A stretch of 64,000 nucleotides of DNA from Nothophaeocryptopus gaeumannii (GCA_031771865.1 JASISA010000007.1:930001-994000); one strand, 5' to 3'; positions 1 through 11,310 are shown, numbered from the stretch's first letter. Made by a program: numbers and translations. The notes: a model not told the origin generated them from the letters alone.

Positions 1-183
1 GGATGCGGGGATGTCAGGCGCATCGTAAGAGAGCGAGTTGGTCGTCGAGACCAACGCAACAGGCCCAGAGATCTGAGTGCGACGAATTGGTCGGCCTTCA
101 CGTTGGCTAGCAGCGCGACCCATGTGCAGGTTGATCGGCGCTTCCTCCTTGCGGCGGACGGTGAAGGCTCTGACAAGAGACAT
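1..183 (-). CDS. 5' end of an unknown protein (cut by the window edge)
   Basis: A minus-strand reading frame opens with ATG at 183-181 and stays open to base 1, giving 61 residues that begin MSLVRAFTVRRKEEAPINLH. It is basic and hydrophilic with no signal peptide or membrane segment in the visible part. I do not recognise the family. I prefer this frame because it starts with a real ATG, whereas the overlapping longer frames at this place start with GTG or run through low-complexity Ser/Arg. The rest of the gene lies outside the window, so intron content and function are unknown. Confidence 0.5.
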   Translation of the reverse strand, partial: MSLVRAFTVRRKEEAPINLHMGRAASQREGRPIRRTQISGPVALVSTTNSLSYDAPDIPAS

Positions 184-1610
184 GGTGGTAGACCGTTGCT
201 GTTGCCTTTGGTTGACGGTTGCTAGGTCCGGCAAGCGAGAGCGATCTCGAAATCTGGAAGATGCTGGCTCGGGTGTGAGAATTGTGACTACGCGACGTCA
301 CTTGCAATCTGCAGTCGATGTGTGGTGATGGGGAACGGTGATGTTTTGAGTCGGGGTCCCTCAATGATGGACGTTGACCAGCGTCTCAAAACAGCGCAAT
401 CGGACACAGTCGCTGCGTCGCGATGAATACTTGTCGAGCTCCGTGGGAGGAGTGTTTTGTAATAGCGTGCAAGAAAGGGATATGCGCGCGAGGCTGTCAG
501 GCGCGAGTAGATGGGTGGTGCAAAGAATGTCGGTAGTGTGTCTTCACTGAAGCTTTGTTTGCGCGATTGCCGGCCGCTGGATGGGTATCGCTTGTTTGGA
601 TCCTAATGAGGGTGTGGGCAAAGGGAGTGTCACGCTGCCGCAGGCGCGTCAAGAAGCAACAAGTGTGGTGCCGTTAAAGAGCGACTAGGGAAGGGACTGG
701 ACGCAACAAATGTGCTTCACAGCGCAGGCCGGCGCTTCTGGGTGTGAGACAAAAGAGGATGGAAGGTGTGAGGGCGAGGAGGAACAAGAAAACTCGGGCC
801 CACTGGTTCTGGTTCTCGTTCTGGCCGAAGCTCCCGCTCTTCTGGCCTGCTGGGAAACCGTTGCGTCTCTGGCCACTCAGCGCTGTCTAAGGAGCGCCAT
901 CCCGCTGCATCTGCGGCAAGGTTTTTGCCCGACCACTCCGAACGTGCGCATACAAAACTCTGTGCGCCAACGACCGATCAAGCATGCGCAGGAACCGCCA
1001 ATCATCCGCCGTCTCGATGCCGTTGGACATTAAGCTGAGTTTGTGAAACGCATGGGCACTGCAAGGTTCTTCCCATATGATATGCGCAGCTCGATTGGCT
1101 CACCTCCACCCTCTCCTCCTCCCATCAATCCCGGTCTCGTCGCAAACACCTGCGGTCTCGAGGCGCGTTTCACACAGATGCCCTGCTTGCCAGGCGCGTC
1201 CAAATGAGATGAAAGCGTGTCTCACAGCACGCAAAAGCGAGACCCTCAGTATCAGTATCATGACCTTGCGTCGCATATCAATAGGGCTTGTATGCGAACT
1301 CAATCGTCCCGAGCCGTCCGTCCGACGTTGTCGATATACAGAGCATGCTTTCTCCAAGCGAGCGGAAGGTTCAGCTCCGCAACCATGATACAGTATTGTG
1401 GTTGCTCTACGACAGTCCTTCTCCTAGTCCAAGCTCGACCTGGAGTCGTCTGGTATTAATCTTCAACGCCGAGGCAGCTGACCGCATATACAGTGACAAT
1501 ATTGGTCTTGGTCATGCCATGATCTGGCCTGCATGCAGATGTCCATACCGCCCAAACGCCGTCGCTGCTATGATCTAAGTACAGTGGTTGATTTACATTA
1601 TTCCGGGGTA
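184..1610. other. Intergenic region, no gene seen
   Basis: This 1.4-kb stretch holds the promoter side of the minus-strand gene at 1-183 and the 3' flank of ERO1. Short open frames exist on both strands, but most open with GTG or TTG and none shows a recognisable motif or splice structure. Confidence 0.5.
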
Positions 1611-3455
1611 TCATAACTCATCTCTGGTCGGGAATCGAATTTCCCATGCGCGCGGCCGAATTGGCCGTCCAAGCCAGAAGTCCCATAACCGCGTCACTTC
1701 AGTAGACAAGATCAGTGGAATCTTCGCTGGCAACTCCACCCAACTGCGGAGGACGAATACCCATGCCTTGAAGACGATGTCCAGCTCCTCCCAGAAAATC
1801 TCAGACACGCTCTGCTTCTCAGGTGATGGTCGCCCCAGAGTCGCCTCTTCGAAGTCATCCAGCTCTTCAAGATCGTCGAAGTTTGGTACGGTACTCGGTA
1901 CCACTGGGTTCGATGGTCGTGGCGTCTTCTCGGCTTCCTCAGCCGACTTGCCCTCCAGCTCCGCCTCGAACATCGATTTGAAGTGTTCCAAAGCCTTCAT
2001 AGCTGCGCTGATCTTGTCAAACGTATTGATCAGCGCGACTAGTTCTGTTCGTCGGAGTAGTGGCTTCTCTTCGCCCTCATGGCCGTTGCCAAACTCGAAC
2101 AGCACCTTCAATGCGGTACCGAAGCCGTTGGTCTGAACCTTTCCCCACAGACGGCACTTGTCACAGCCCACGCAATCCATTATCCGACTGACGTTTCGGA
2201 ACCGATTGCGGAAGTCTTCCTTCAAACTGATGCCGTCAGCTGTCTGGTCCTGGAACATGACGCTCTCGTCAAAGATCTGTGGGCCTGGAGGAATGGCCTT
2301 GGAAAGTGTTGTTATCATTTTCTTCGTCAATGCATCCTGTTCCGGGTCGCCAGTACAGAAGGTATAGTCCTGCACGTAATCGCGCAGCTTTCCAACTGCT
2401 CTTGATACGAGGGCGAAGTTGAAGTACAGGTTTGATATTCTCTCCGGGTGATTGTGCAACCGCTCCTTATAACATGTCAGATTTGGTCCCCATTCTCCGG
2501 TCGTCTGATTCAAGTAGTCGTAGCACAAATGGGTCGAGATGGATGCGTGCATGCCAGAGATGACTCTGTAGAACACTCGCTTCTCGAGACACTCGTCGTC
2601 CACGTCGACGATGTGCTGTGGCTTGGCGTCCTTCATCACACGCTTCAGCTCCAACGCGGCTTGTGCTTGATCCTGCGAAGCTCCAAACGCTGAAGACTTG
2701 CCTGGATTACCAGTCACTTGCTCCGCGAGGCCAGGTCTTGAAAAGCAATTCTCCCGATATATGGACTCCCAGACCTGGTGGGCACCTTCCCCGGAGTATC
2801 CAGTGAACCGTTCCGGATTCCCAACGAGACTGACATAGTCTCCCTTCGCGCTTGCGCTCTCATCCTCTGGCACACAGTAGTCTCGCTCGTCACACTCATC
2901 ATCGTATTCCACAACGCAGCTCTCTCCCACAGCGTCACCCAGCTGTCCCATTAACGGCCGTTGTCTGTCCTTCTGTTGTTTCTTCCCCGGATGATGTGCC
3001 TTGGGCCCCTCCAGTTTACTCAATTCTTGTGCTCTCCATATCTCTGGTATATCCTCCTCGTTGTCCAGTGTAATCACCGCGCATGCCCTATTCCCGCACA
3101 ATCCGTTATCGTCGTTCCAAAACGGACACACTTTGTTGTATAGATTCAATCGGTAGTATGAGAAGAAATCGGTATTGTTCGCAAGATTTCGCACATAGGG
3201 ATGCAGTTTATCGTTGAGGCTGTTCAGATCGGCATAGGATGCGCAAGCGTCTGACACTTTGGAGTTGGGCTTAAGCTGGAACGCATTAACAGGAGGCTTT
3301 GGGGCAAATGCAGGATTAGGAGAGCATTCGCTTACTGCGCAGACATCTGGGCTAGCATGTGAAGACGCGGAGGTGGTATGCGACCTGCAGTTTCCGCCCG
3401 CAGTGAAGAGGGCGAAGACTGCTAGGTAGAAGTTACGCATGGTAGACTTCCGCAT
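1611..3455 (-). CDS. ERO1: Endoplasmic reticulum oxidoreductin 1 (Ero1)
   Basis: Ero1 is a flavoprotein thiol oxidase of the ER lumen that reoxidises protein disulfide isomerase using FAD and oxygen, driving disulfide formation in secreted proteins. The 614-residue single-exon frame has an N-terminal hydrophobic signal peptide (about 7-21). Further on are the shuttle cysteines in CPFWNDDNGLCGNRAC (Cys110, 120, 125), the FAD-region motif SGEGAHQVWE near 221-230, and the inner active site CVGCDKC (Cys428, 431, 434). N-glycosylation sequons are present. The last four residues are RDEL, resembling an ER-retrieval signal. A second in-frame ATG five codons downstream (at 3440) would give a more typical signal peptide and is an equally good start. 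Length and motif order fit fungal Ero1 well. Confidence 0.96.
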   Translation of the reverse strand: MRKSTMRNFYLAVFALFTAGGNCRSHTTSASSHASPDVCAVSECSPNPAFAPKPPVNAFQLKPNSKVSDACASYADLNSLNDKLHPYVRNLANNTDFFSYYRLNLYNKVCPFWNDDNGLCGNRACAVITLDNEEDIPEIWRAQELSKLEGPKAHHPGKKQQKDRQRPLMGQLGDAVGESCVVEYDDECDERDYCVPEDESASAKGDYVSLVGNPERFTGYSGEGAHQVWESIYRENCFSRPGLAEQVTGNPGKSSAFGASQDQAQAALELKRVMKDAKPQHIVDVDDECLEKRVFYRVISGMHASISTHLCYDYLNQTTGEWGPNLTCYKERLHNHPERISNLYFNFALVSRAVGKLRDYVQDYTFCTGDPEQDALTKKMITTLSKAIPPGPQIFDESVMFQDQTADGISLKEDFRNRFRNVSRIMDCVGCDKCRLWGKVQTNGFGTALKVLFEFGNGHEGEEKPLLRRTELVALINTFDKISAAMKALEHFKSMFEAELEGKSAEEAEKTPRPSNPVVPSTVPNFDDLEELDDFEEATLGRPSPEKQSVSEIFWEELDIVFKAWVFVLRSWVELPAKIPLILSTEVTRLWDFWLGRPIRPRAWEIRFPTRDEL

Positions 3456-5250
3456 GTGTGCTCATTCGAGGGGTCGCTTCTAGCCAGCCAGATGTCAGCG
3501 CATGGTTTTGCATTGCGTATGTTTGCATTGTGCTCACCGTTTTCTAGAAGACAAGTAGCCGTCTCGCCTTGGTCGGGGATCCCCTATTGGCGATCGTATG
3601 CGGCGGTCCGAGAGAGTGGTGTCAAAGAGCCAAGATGGTCCAGGATGTCATCGAAAGCAGATTGCAGCAGGTAGACAAAGAGTGGCTTGCGCGGGTCAAC
3701 GTGCGCAGGTTTTGTATGGCAGGTCGCGTGAGGCCAAGTGTCTAGTGAGAGGAGATCCAAGAGTTGGTAGTGCAGGAGAAGAAGTGATGTTCACTCAACT
3801 GCAGACTTGCTTACAATTCGCATAGCCGTAGCCATCAGTCAGGCAATTGGGTCGCTGTCACCACGATCAACGTGGCTTCAACTCTCATTTTAGAGTTGTC
3901 GGCTCTCGGCGAAACAGTCAGCCACTCAAGGCAGTGGCGGTGCGTGCAGCTCCTCCGTCTTTCGCCGCACCTCAGAAATCTACCTGCGAACAACAACGCA
4001 CACCACATCTCGAAAAATCAACGTCGTGACATGTCATCACCGGTCGCGCTTTCAGTTGCAGGGTAAGTCAAGACTCTCTATTCACCCTCCGTATCCAATG
4101 ATGAAGTCGGCACACGTGTCGGCAAACCCATAATCTTCAGGAAGAGCCGGAAAAGGCATGGCGAGAGAATCAACGGGCATCGACATATGCTCTCTCTTTG
4201 CTGTCGATGCTTAGAATAGGGTCTCTGATATTGAATATCATCTATTCCTGTCACACTACAATTCGTGTCCTTGACCCCAGCTGATCACCGCGACAGATAG
4301 CCTCTCTCCGACAGCCTTTTGAGCAGACTTTGCCCAGGAGCTCATAGTTCGTCTCAAGGAGGTCTTCCACTGCCTTGCGACGTTCTATGGCCCGGGCTAC
4401 CTGTCCAATGCGATGCTCCTGTAATACTTGTGATATGAAAGTGTTTCCCACCCGAGCTGCTGTTCACGGCTCTTCATAGTTGGAAACGTCGCACACCGTT
4501 AACTCGAGTCAAATCGCAGGCGCATCTTCCTCTAGCCGCCGCAAAACCCTATCGCGTCTATTCTTAGCCCGGCGTGTTTGTTGTGATTGTTCTCGTTCTT
4601 TCTCAGGCTTCTGCTGCAAGCAGCGCGAGCGCGCGACTTTCGCGGCGTAGAGTATGCCATGCTAGCAGGTCCGACTCAAGTGTTTGATGACGAACGTACG
4701 CTCGGGATTGTCTCGATACTGCCGCTGATGCACATTTCTGCTGTGTAGAGGCGGCGCGCACGTAGCTGGTGCAACGCGGCTTCCGTGATGATGCGATCCA
4801 GAGATACTCGAGCGCAGTCTCCGATAGCAGTTGGGCCACCACGCCATTGTAATGGTGGATTGTTGTTGAAGTAGTGCTTTGGACAGGTGGTTTGGAGAAT
4901 TCAACGCGGGAAGCCGTGAAGTACCGTTTGCACAAGCAAGCTAAAAGCACGGACCAGACTTTTCTTCACCATTGCTTTATGAACAACGGCCACGCTGTCT
5001 ATGTGTACCTGCATCATTGTCGATACGTCAATCAGGGTGTGAAACAAATAGTACAGGCGAGAACGCCTCCTGGAATGTTGGTGCTGTATGGAAGAGTTCA
5101 TGCCATTGATTCATATGATACCAACAGAGACCACCCACCGGAATAACAGAAAGCATCAGTGCACTCCCACCACAAATCCAGCTCCGACAGCAACCCGCAA
5201 ATCAAGCATTCGCTTCATAGGCTATCCTTTAAGCAATCCCCAAAATCTCC
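3456..5250. other. Intergenic region upstream of ERO1
   Basis: About 1.8 kb without a convincing gene. It contains the ERO1 promoter. Open frames at 4251-4451 and 4603-4950 on the minus strand show no motifs and no plausible exon pattern, so I read them as chance frames. Confidence 0.45.
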
Positions 5251-5266
5251 AGCTCCTGTCAGTAAA

Positions 5267-5722
5267 TCCTGAGCAGAACCAGCAAACGTCAAAATATCTC
5301 GGGCCATCAAGACATCTATCACCAAGCCAGAGAACTGGGTAACGGTCGCCAAGTCGCGAGAACTCAAGTTGCTATCAGCCGAAGCCAATGCCGGCACTCG
5401 TGCGGCGCCTACACAGACCCGGAAGAACGCTTCCAGCATTGGAGGGCGCATCGACTATATCGACGAATTCAATAAAACGGTAAGCCTCACAGTATATTCA
5501 AGTTCCAGGCGAACAAGCAAGCGCTCGATCCTGCCCTCAACAAGCTTGCGGCGCAGGACTCTCACAAGATCCATGCGGAGGCCGATATGGAGATGGACCT
5601 CAAATCAGGGGCACCAGATACCAAGAAAGTCTTTGAAGATCTCCGGAAGAATGCTGAGAAGAGGAAGTGAATGAGCTGGCTAAGGCTAGCGATGTTCGAA
5701 CCTTCGAGGTAAGCGGATACTA
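5267..5722 (+). pseudogene. Frameshifted relic of an unrecognised small protein
   Basis: Protein-like sequence continues across three frames. The first frame (from about 5267) reads through ITKPENWVTVAKSRELKLL and GGRIDYIDEFNK. Near 5474 it must shift by one base, in a short A run, to continue as HSIFKFQANKQALDPALNKL and DTKKVFEDLRKNAEK. Near 5663 a second shift gives EEVNELAKASDVRTFE. No ATG precedes the first part in frame. The composition (charged, helical) looks like real former coding sequence, but I do not recognise the family. A very short intron (29 or 38 nt) could explain the first break instead of a frameshift, but this is below the size of the other introns here. Another coding-like stretch lies at about 5850-6080. 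Confidence 0.35.
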
Positions 5723-6374
5723 GATAGTACGAGTATTAGTAGACTGCGATGTGAGAATGCAGAATTGACGAGGTCGATGTTGATGTGGAGCCTGGAGCCT
5801 GGAGCCTTCAATTCTTGTCGCAAGGTTTGAGGTGGAAAATCACGTACGCATGCTGAGCCTTATCGGGGGACTAGACCGCATGCAGTGGAAAATCATGGTG
5901 AGGCTGCTGAAAGGTATGCGAAGGTCATCAAGGAGCCGGTCGAAGCATTGCCGCCGGTCGAAGCTCGTGGAGTGGTACTAACATCTTCAAATACCGATGG
6001 GTTCAAACTTCGTCTTGATATGATTCTGTTCTTCTATGCAAGGCTTGTTTCTTCCACCTCATGCTTACCCGCTGACTGACCATGCCGGTTCTTTGACCTC
6101 AATCGACGTGCATGGGCACATGAGTAAAGGGAGGCTCAATGCTCGAAATGTTCATCCCAGGTTTCCAGGCCGTAGTAAGCGAGACTTGAGTGCAAGATGG
6201 ATGTAAAGGTGAAGTGGAGTTTGTGAGCGTAGGAGCATGAGGCCTGATATTCGGCTCCACTTTTCCCCACTTCGCGCGAAACGCTGCTGGCTGGGCTGGA
6301 CTTCACCTTCATCGCAACATGAAGCACCTCCCAGAACTGTACATAGACAACCCAAAAGGACCCACGACATCACA
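5723..6374. other. Region between relic and capping-protein gene
   Basis: It includes a coding-like stretch at 5850-6080 (KVIKEPVEALPPVEARGVV in one frame) with no supported gene structure, possibly part of the upstream relic. The last 250 bases are the promoter of the capping-protein gene. Confidence 0.3.
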
Positions 6375-7259
6375 ATGGCCGACCCATTCGACGCAGCACT
6401 GTTTGTTGTTCCTGATCTGGAAGTCTGTCAAACAATGATCTAACGTGGCAACAGCGACCTCCTCCGCCGACTCCCTCCCTCCTCCACGCAAGCGAACCTC
6501 AATGGCATCATCTCCCTCCAACCTTCCCTAGAAGAAGACCTCCTCTCATCCGTAGACGTCGCCCTAACCTCGAAGCGATGCTCCAAAACAGGCCGCGATT
6601 ACCTCTGCTGCGACTACAACCGCGACGGCAACAGCTATCGATCACCGTGGTCCAACGAGTTCGAGCCACCCATAAACGAGGACGATGCGGCAGATCTTAT
6701 CCCAGCAGGCCGAGTACGGCGTATGGAAGAGACATTGAATGCTGGTGTCGATGTGTACCGAGAGCTATACTATGAGGGTGGGACAAGCTCTGCATATCTC
6801 TGGGCATTGGATGAGGGGTTCGCAGGCGTGGTGCTGTTCAAGAAGAGCGCGCAGGGCACAGGGAAGGGAGGCTGGGACTCCATACACGTGCTGGAAGTCA
6901 CTGAAGCGGCGACGAAAAGAAGTGCACACTACAAGCTTACGTCAACGGTCATTCTGGATCTGGGATTGAAGTCATCAGCTGTTGACAATCTGGAGCTTGC
7001 TGGCAACCTGACGAGACAAACACAACAAGACTCTCCATTGCAGAGTCTACGGGATGCTGAGATTGAGCAGAGCCATGTGGTGAACATTGGACGTATGGTT
7101 GAGGATATGGAGACACGGATGCGGAACTTGCTGCAGGAAGTATACTTTGGCAAGGCAAAGGATGTCGTGGGTGATCTGAGGAGCATACAGCCGCTGAGCG
7201 AGGCGGAGAAAGATCGTGCGGCGCATAGAGATGTCATTGACAAAATGGGAAGCCGGTGA
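6375..7259 (+). CDS. CAP2: F-actin-capping protein subunit beta
   Basis: This is the beta subunit of the heterodimeric capping protein, which binds barbed ends of actin filaments and limits their growth, acting mainly at cortical actin patches. It has two exons, 6375-6400 and 6455-7259, joined across a 54-nt intron (donor GTTTGT, branch-like TCTAAC, acceptor CAG). The product is 276 residues, the usual length. The joined N-terminus reads MADPFDAALDLLRRLPPS, followed by QANLNGIISLQPSLEEDLL and the family hallmark block CCDYNRDGNSYRSPWSNEFE. The C-terminal amphipathic tentacle (residues about 235-276) is present. Without the intron the first exon runs into a stop after 22 codons, which supports splicing. 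Family assignment is secure. Confidence 0.96.
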
Positions 7260-7547
7260 GGGTAGAATTAGTGTAACGGGAAAGCGCATGTCTCGGTGCG
7301 AGAGTAGCGGCGAAGGTGATCACGAGGTTGGTCTGTGCATGACAGGAAGCATTTACCACATGAGAGACGCTTAGCCACATTATAGCATGTTGCAGGTATG
7401 AAAGTAAGACCTCAAGCTCAGAACCTCTGCAACAAACCGCTCCACTGATAGTCAGTCCTGCAACTCGCTACGAGAACACTGAAGGAGACCTACGAACCGA
7501 GACAGCGCAGAACTTTAGGAGTGTCAATACTGGTTGAGACAGGCATC

Positions 7548-8555
7548 ATGTTCAAGCTATTCAGATCTTCTTCATCACCGTCAAAGCCAGTCGCAGAAGA
7601 ACCACCACCACCTCAACCGCCACCCTCGAAGAGAGTCATCGACCTCCTTCCCAGACTCGACATGAGCAACCTTCCCCGCCGCAGGTACAATCAAATATGG
7701 TTCAGCCATCTCCCAACTCCGTCGGGCCCTTTCGCCAATCTCCCCGAAAACATCCGCAAACGCATTTGGGAATACGCACTCCACCGCACCAGTCCCTTCA
7801 AAATCCACAACTATCGCGGCGACGGCAAACTAAGTCATGGGTCTTATGTCGGATTTTGGCGGATTATGAATCATCCGAGGGGCCTGTGTGCTGTTTCGAG
7901 ACAGATTCGTGAAGAAACGAGTCTCCTCTTCTACGAACTTAACAACTTTGCCATCCACTACGAGCCCCAAATGCCGGACAACGGAGCAGAACATGTGATC
8001 CAGAATTTTAGGAAGCAGATTGGCGAAGAAGCATTCCAACGAATTTCGAGAATCGATTTCATCACAACGATCAGATCTTCCCCTCTTGGAGTTTTCACTC
8101 CAAGGCCATCGACGCAGCTTACCCAACTCTTCACATCCATCCTCTCCACCGCCCGTCACCACACCCTTCCCCACCAGTCCCTCTCCGCCTCCTTCCAGAT
8201 CCGTCTCGAAGTCCCCTCCCACCGCCTCTACTTCGTCTTCGCACAGGACCTGCGCAAACGAGTCTCCCAAACCGACCTCGGATCCGCGTTGACGAGGAGG
8301 CATAAATGGGACACTCGGAATTTGAAGGCGGTTGAGATGACAGACAGCAAAGTGAGGAAGATGAAGGAGAAGAAGGATAAGGCTGAGGAGAAGAAAGATA
8401 AGGGAAAGAAGGATAAGGGTGGGGGTGAGGAGTATGACGCGTGGTGGAAGGAGGTGAGCACAAAGACTGATGAGGAGAGGATGAAGGTTGAAGCGTTTGT
8501 GAAGAGGGAGGTGGAGGAGGCGAGGAGGGCGTGGAGGGCAATGGTGCCGTTTTGA
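7548..8555 (+). CDS. 2EXR/F-box-like domain protein
   Basis: A 335-residue protein with a fungal F-box-like (2EXR-type) fold. The motif FANLPENIRKRIWEYAL (about residues 64-80) is followed by the usual CAVSRQIREETSLLFYELN block (about 112-130). The C-terminal fifth is very Lys/Glu-rich (KEKKDKAEEKKDKGKKDKG) and probably forms a charged helix. The family is large in filamentous fungi and its members' substrates are generally unknown; an adaptor role in ubiquitin ligases is often assumed but not shown by this sequence. I start at the ATG at 7548 because the frame upstream of it only offers a GTG. Its 3' end faces the Pcs1 gene, leaving 278 bases between the two stops. Confidence 0.75.
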   Translation: MFKLFRSSSSPSKPVAEEPPPPQPPPSKRVIDLLPRLDMSNLPRRRYNQIWFSHLPTPSGPFANLPENIRKRIWEYALHRTSPFKIHNYRGDGKLSHGSYVGFWRIMNHPRGLCAVSRQIREETSLLFYELNNFAIHYEPQMPDNGAEHVIQNFRKQIGEEAFQRISRIDFITTIRSSPLGVFTPRPSTQLTQLFTSILSTARHHTLPHQSLSASFQIRLEVPSHRLYFVFAQDLRKRVSQTDLGSALTRRHKWDTRNLKAVEMTDSKVRKMKEKKDKAEEKKDKGKKDKGGGEEYDAWWKEVSTKTDEERMKVEAFVKREVEEARRAWRAMVPF

Positions 8556-8833
8556 TTTTGGTGGAAATTGGCATGGTGGTGTTGTAAATGTTCGGGGAAG
8601 CCGAAAATTCCTTTTTTTTTGGAAACGAAGAAACTAGGTACTTTGTTCTCATAATAAGAAATGACTTCATTCACACTAGGTATCTCGCGTCAAGAAAACT
8701 CATCAGGACCAGCGCCATCCGCCACGACATGCTCTTAACCGCAAGCGCGTGTTGCCAAAGTCCCGTCCTTGTCCAAAGAAGCATCAAGTTCCGCTCATAC
8801 AACAAGGTGTTTCCCATCTGCTTACCTGATGGC

Positions 8834-10402
8834 TCAATCCTCCTCAACAACAATTTTCTTGGTCATACTCTCCACAACTTTGGAGTAGAATCTCTGGGCA
8901 TGGTTCCTCGGGAAGCAAATTTCCTCCGTGAGATAATCCGGCAGCAGGTCCAATAATTCCCGATCCCGACTCTCGTCCAGCAATGGCTCGTATGCAAACT
9001 CCGCCTCCTCATAACTCAATCCAGAAGGTGTCTTCGGGTGAGGTGTCGTAGCGTCATTACCGACCGACAAATGGAAGTGCAGAGTTCCGTTCCGGCCTGT
9101 TTGGATGCAATCGTAAATATCTTCGCCCTCGTTGCGCTTGACGTTGCGGATGATAAGACCGGACAAGTCGGCGTAGAGATTCTCCTTCATCTTAGCCTCT
9201 TTGAGGGTGTCATTGGTATTTAGAGGTACATTCTGCTTCTTGGCTGCGGCTTCCAGGACTTTAGCTTCTTGAGCACTGTTGGAAATTTGTTGTCTTGCGG
9301 CCATGAGCTTCGCATCGAGAGACTTGACCTCGTTTTGTGAGACTCGGAGCTTCTCCTTCAAGTCGTTGCGCTCGGACGTGATCTTTTCGTTGGACGCCTT
9401 GAGAGAGTTGATTTCCTTTTGCATGCCAGTAGATTCTGATGATGTCGAAGTCGAGGATTTGCGCAGCTCGGCAAGCTCTTTCTTCAGTGATGCAATAAGA
9501 TCGTTCGCATCCTTAGCCTTCTGCTCACTTGCGCGCTTGAGCTTCTCGAAGTTGGAGTCTGCGTGGCTTTTGCCAATTTCCTGCAGACTCTCGTACTTCA
9601 TATGTAGGTTTTCGTATTTCTTGGTGATGTCGTTCAATTGCCTGCGTAGTTCTGGATCTCCGCCCCGTCTCTCCGATGCGCTCGCACTTCCACTCCTCGA
9701 CCGTGGCGCCGCATATCCCGCCTGTACTGAGCCTGCTCGTGCGCTTGGACGTGGCTGAAGAGGCTGTATTGATCTTGCTCGCGCGCTTGTTCTAAGCTGA
9801 AGGGTTTGTACCGATCCAGCTCGTTGAGCTGATGGTGCCCGCTGCACATACAGTCGCGTCTGCGGGGGTGTTGGCTGCTGCTCAATGTCCATGGTGTCCG
9901 GGTCCACCTCGATGGATGGCTCGACGTCTTCCAACGGAGGATCGGGTTGTGTCTCCGGGATTGTCAACATCGGCTCTGGAGAAGGATCGCGTTTGGCCTT
10001 TCGCCCTCTTTTCGCAGGAGCTTCCTTTGGCGCCTCCTCCTCCACATCTGCAGTCTTCTTCGCGTTCTTGCGGGTCGTTGTAGTCTTGGCCTTCTTCACC
10101 TTGATGTTCTCGGCGCCGGCCATGTCGTTGTCCTCGGCGAACTCGTCGACTTCCTCTGTCTCGTTCCCGTCTTGAATGTTTGTTCGGTCTCTTAGCGCTT
10201 GACGTTTCGGTGCGGCTTTGCGTTTCGGCGCGGTCCTCCCGGCGCTCACGCGACGCGTGGTGGCAGCTTTTGCTTTGGGCATTTTGGTGGTGGTTTTGGT
10301 GCTTGTCTTGCGGTTGACTGCAGAAGTCGCGTTGAGGTCGTCCTCGCTGTCGGATGCGCCTCCCGCGTGTGCCTGAGGCTGGACTTTGGCGCGCGGGGCC
10401 AT
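8834..10402 (-). CDS. pcs1: Monopolin complex subunit Pcs1/Csm1
   Basis: A 522-residue single-exon protein of the Csm1/Pcs1 family. In yeasts the monopolin complex clamps sister kinetochores: Csm1 acts in meiosis I and at rDNA, and fission-yeast Pcs1 prevents merotelic attachment. The N-terminal 250 residues are disordered and rich in Lys, Arg, Ser and Thr (nuclear, chromatin-like). A coiled coil covers about 265-405. The C-terminal globular domain (about 415-522) contains LYADLSGLIIRNVKRNEGED and PLLDESRDRELLDLLPDYL, the Csm1 signature. The ATG at 10402 (MAPRAKVQPQ) is chosen; an earlier in-frame start at 10465 adds 21 residues that look like 5' leader. Confidence in the family is high because of the C-terminal domain. 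Confidence 0.88.
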   Translation of the reverse strand: MAPRAKVQPQAHAGGASDSEDDLNATSAVNRKTSTKTTTKMPKAKAATTRRVSAGRTAPKRKAAPKRQALRDRTNIQDGNETEEVDEFAEDNDMAGAENIKVKKAKTTTTRKNAKKTADVEEEAPKEAPAKRGRKAKRDPSPEPMLTIPETQPDPPLEDVEPSIEVDPDTMDIEQQPTPPQTRLYVQRAPSAQRAGSVQTLQLRTSARARSIQPLQPRPSARAGSVQAGYAAPRSRSGSASASERRGGDPELRRQLNDITKKYENLHMKYESLQEIGKSHADSNFEKLKRASEQKAKDANDLIASLKKELAELRKSSTSTSSESTGMQKEINSLKASNEKITSERNDLKEKLRVSQNEVKSLDAKLMAARQQISNSAQEAKVLEAAAKKQNVPLNTNDTLKEAKMKENLYADLSGLIIRNVKRNEGEDIYDCIQTGRNGTLHFHLSVGNDATTPHPKTPSGLSYEEAEFAYEPLLDESRDRELLDLLPDYLTEEICFPRNHAQRFYSKVVESMTKKIVVEED

Positions 10403-11310
10403 TGATATACTCGAAATCGATGCGCAATAAGTCTGCTCGCGTGATGTTGACCAATGCTCGTCCAAGTGAATGCGACAACGTTTGCTGGGTTCGTGTAGTG
10501 GTGGGCGTTGGACAGTGCTCTGTGTGTTTGTTTACATCCAGTCCCCTTTAAGAAAGCCCAGCCGAGCGCCAAGACCGTACCCCGTGCGACTTTCACACTT
10601 CACGTCCCTCTCTCACCCATCAACAAGACCTCACAACACGTTCGACTCCATAGGGTAGCATCGCTACGAGTGACTTGGCCGGTACATCACGAACCTTCAC
10701 GAGCTTTCATCGAGGCATTGGCAATGCCGACGCCTGTATCGTACTCCTGAACACTTCATGCGAGCTCACGACGGACTGGATCATAGGGACGACGAACATC
10801 ATTGGGAGCATTCAATGGGCAAGTCGAGCATGCTAAGTCTAAGGAAAGGACGGTGCTCCGCTCGCGGAAAGAGGAAATTGACTAGCAGCGCCTACTGACC
10901 CTCCCAGCTTGCGATGCCTTTAGCCATACGCTACGCTTTCCAGACACTCCACAAAATACAGAGCGCGCTCGTGGAACACACTTGACGCCGCTCTGTACCC
11001 ATCCCACCGATGTTGTGCCTCACGCTCCGATGAGTGTGTATTAACACTTCTGAAGCTTGACTTAGGAGAGCTAGATGAAAGGCATGTAATGAAGCACGCT
11101 GCCTCTCTTGAGTGTGTGACGTTTTGGGCACACCAAGCGCGACGGCTCTAGCAGAGAAGTGCGTAGTGTTCGGGAGTGGTGCTTGACCACCCAGGCTCTC
11201 CGCAATTTCAAGTAAGCCATTCTCTACGCTAACGGTGTTGCGCTCCGCGATCTTTGACATTGGAGCGCCTAGCGATCTTCGTATCATTCCGTCGCATGGG
11301 TTCGGCACTA
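10403..11310. other. Intergenic region up to the transposon
   Basis: This holds the Pcs1 promoter (about 10403-10650) and then about 650 bases without a recognisable gene. The minus-strand frame at 10931-11308 lacks motifs and ends against the transposon boundary. Confidence 0.45.
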
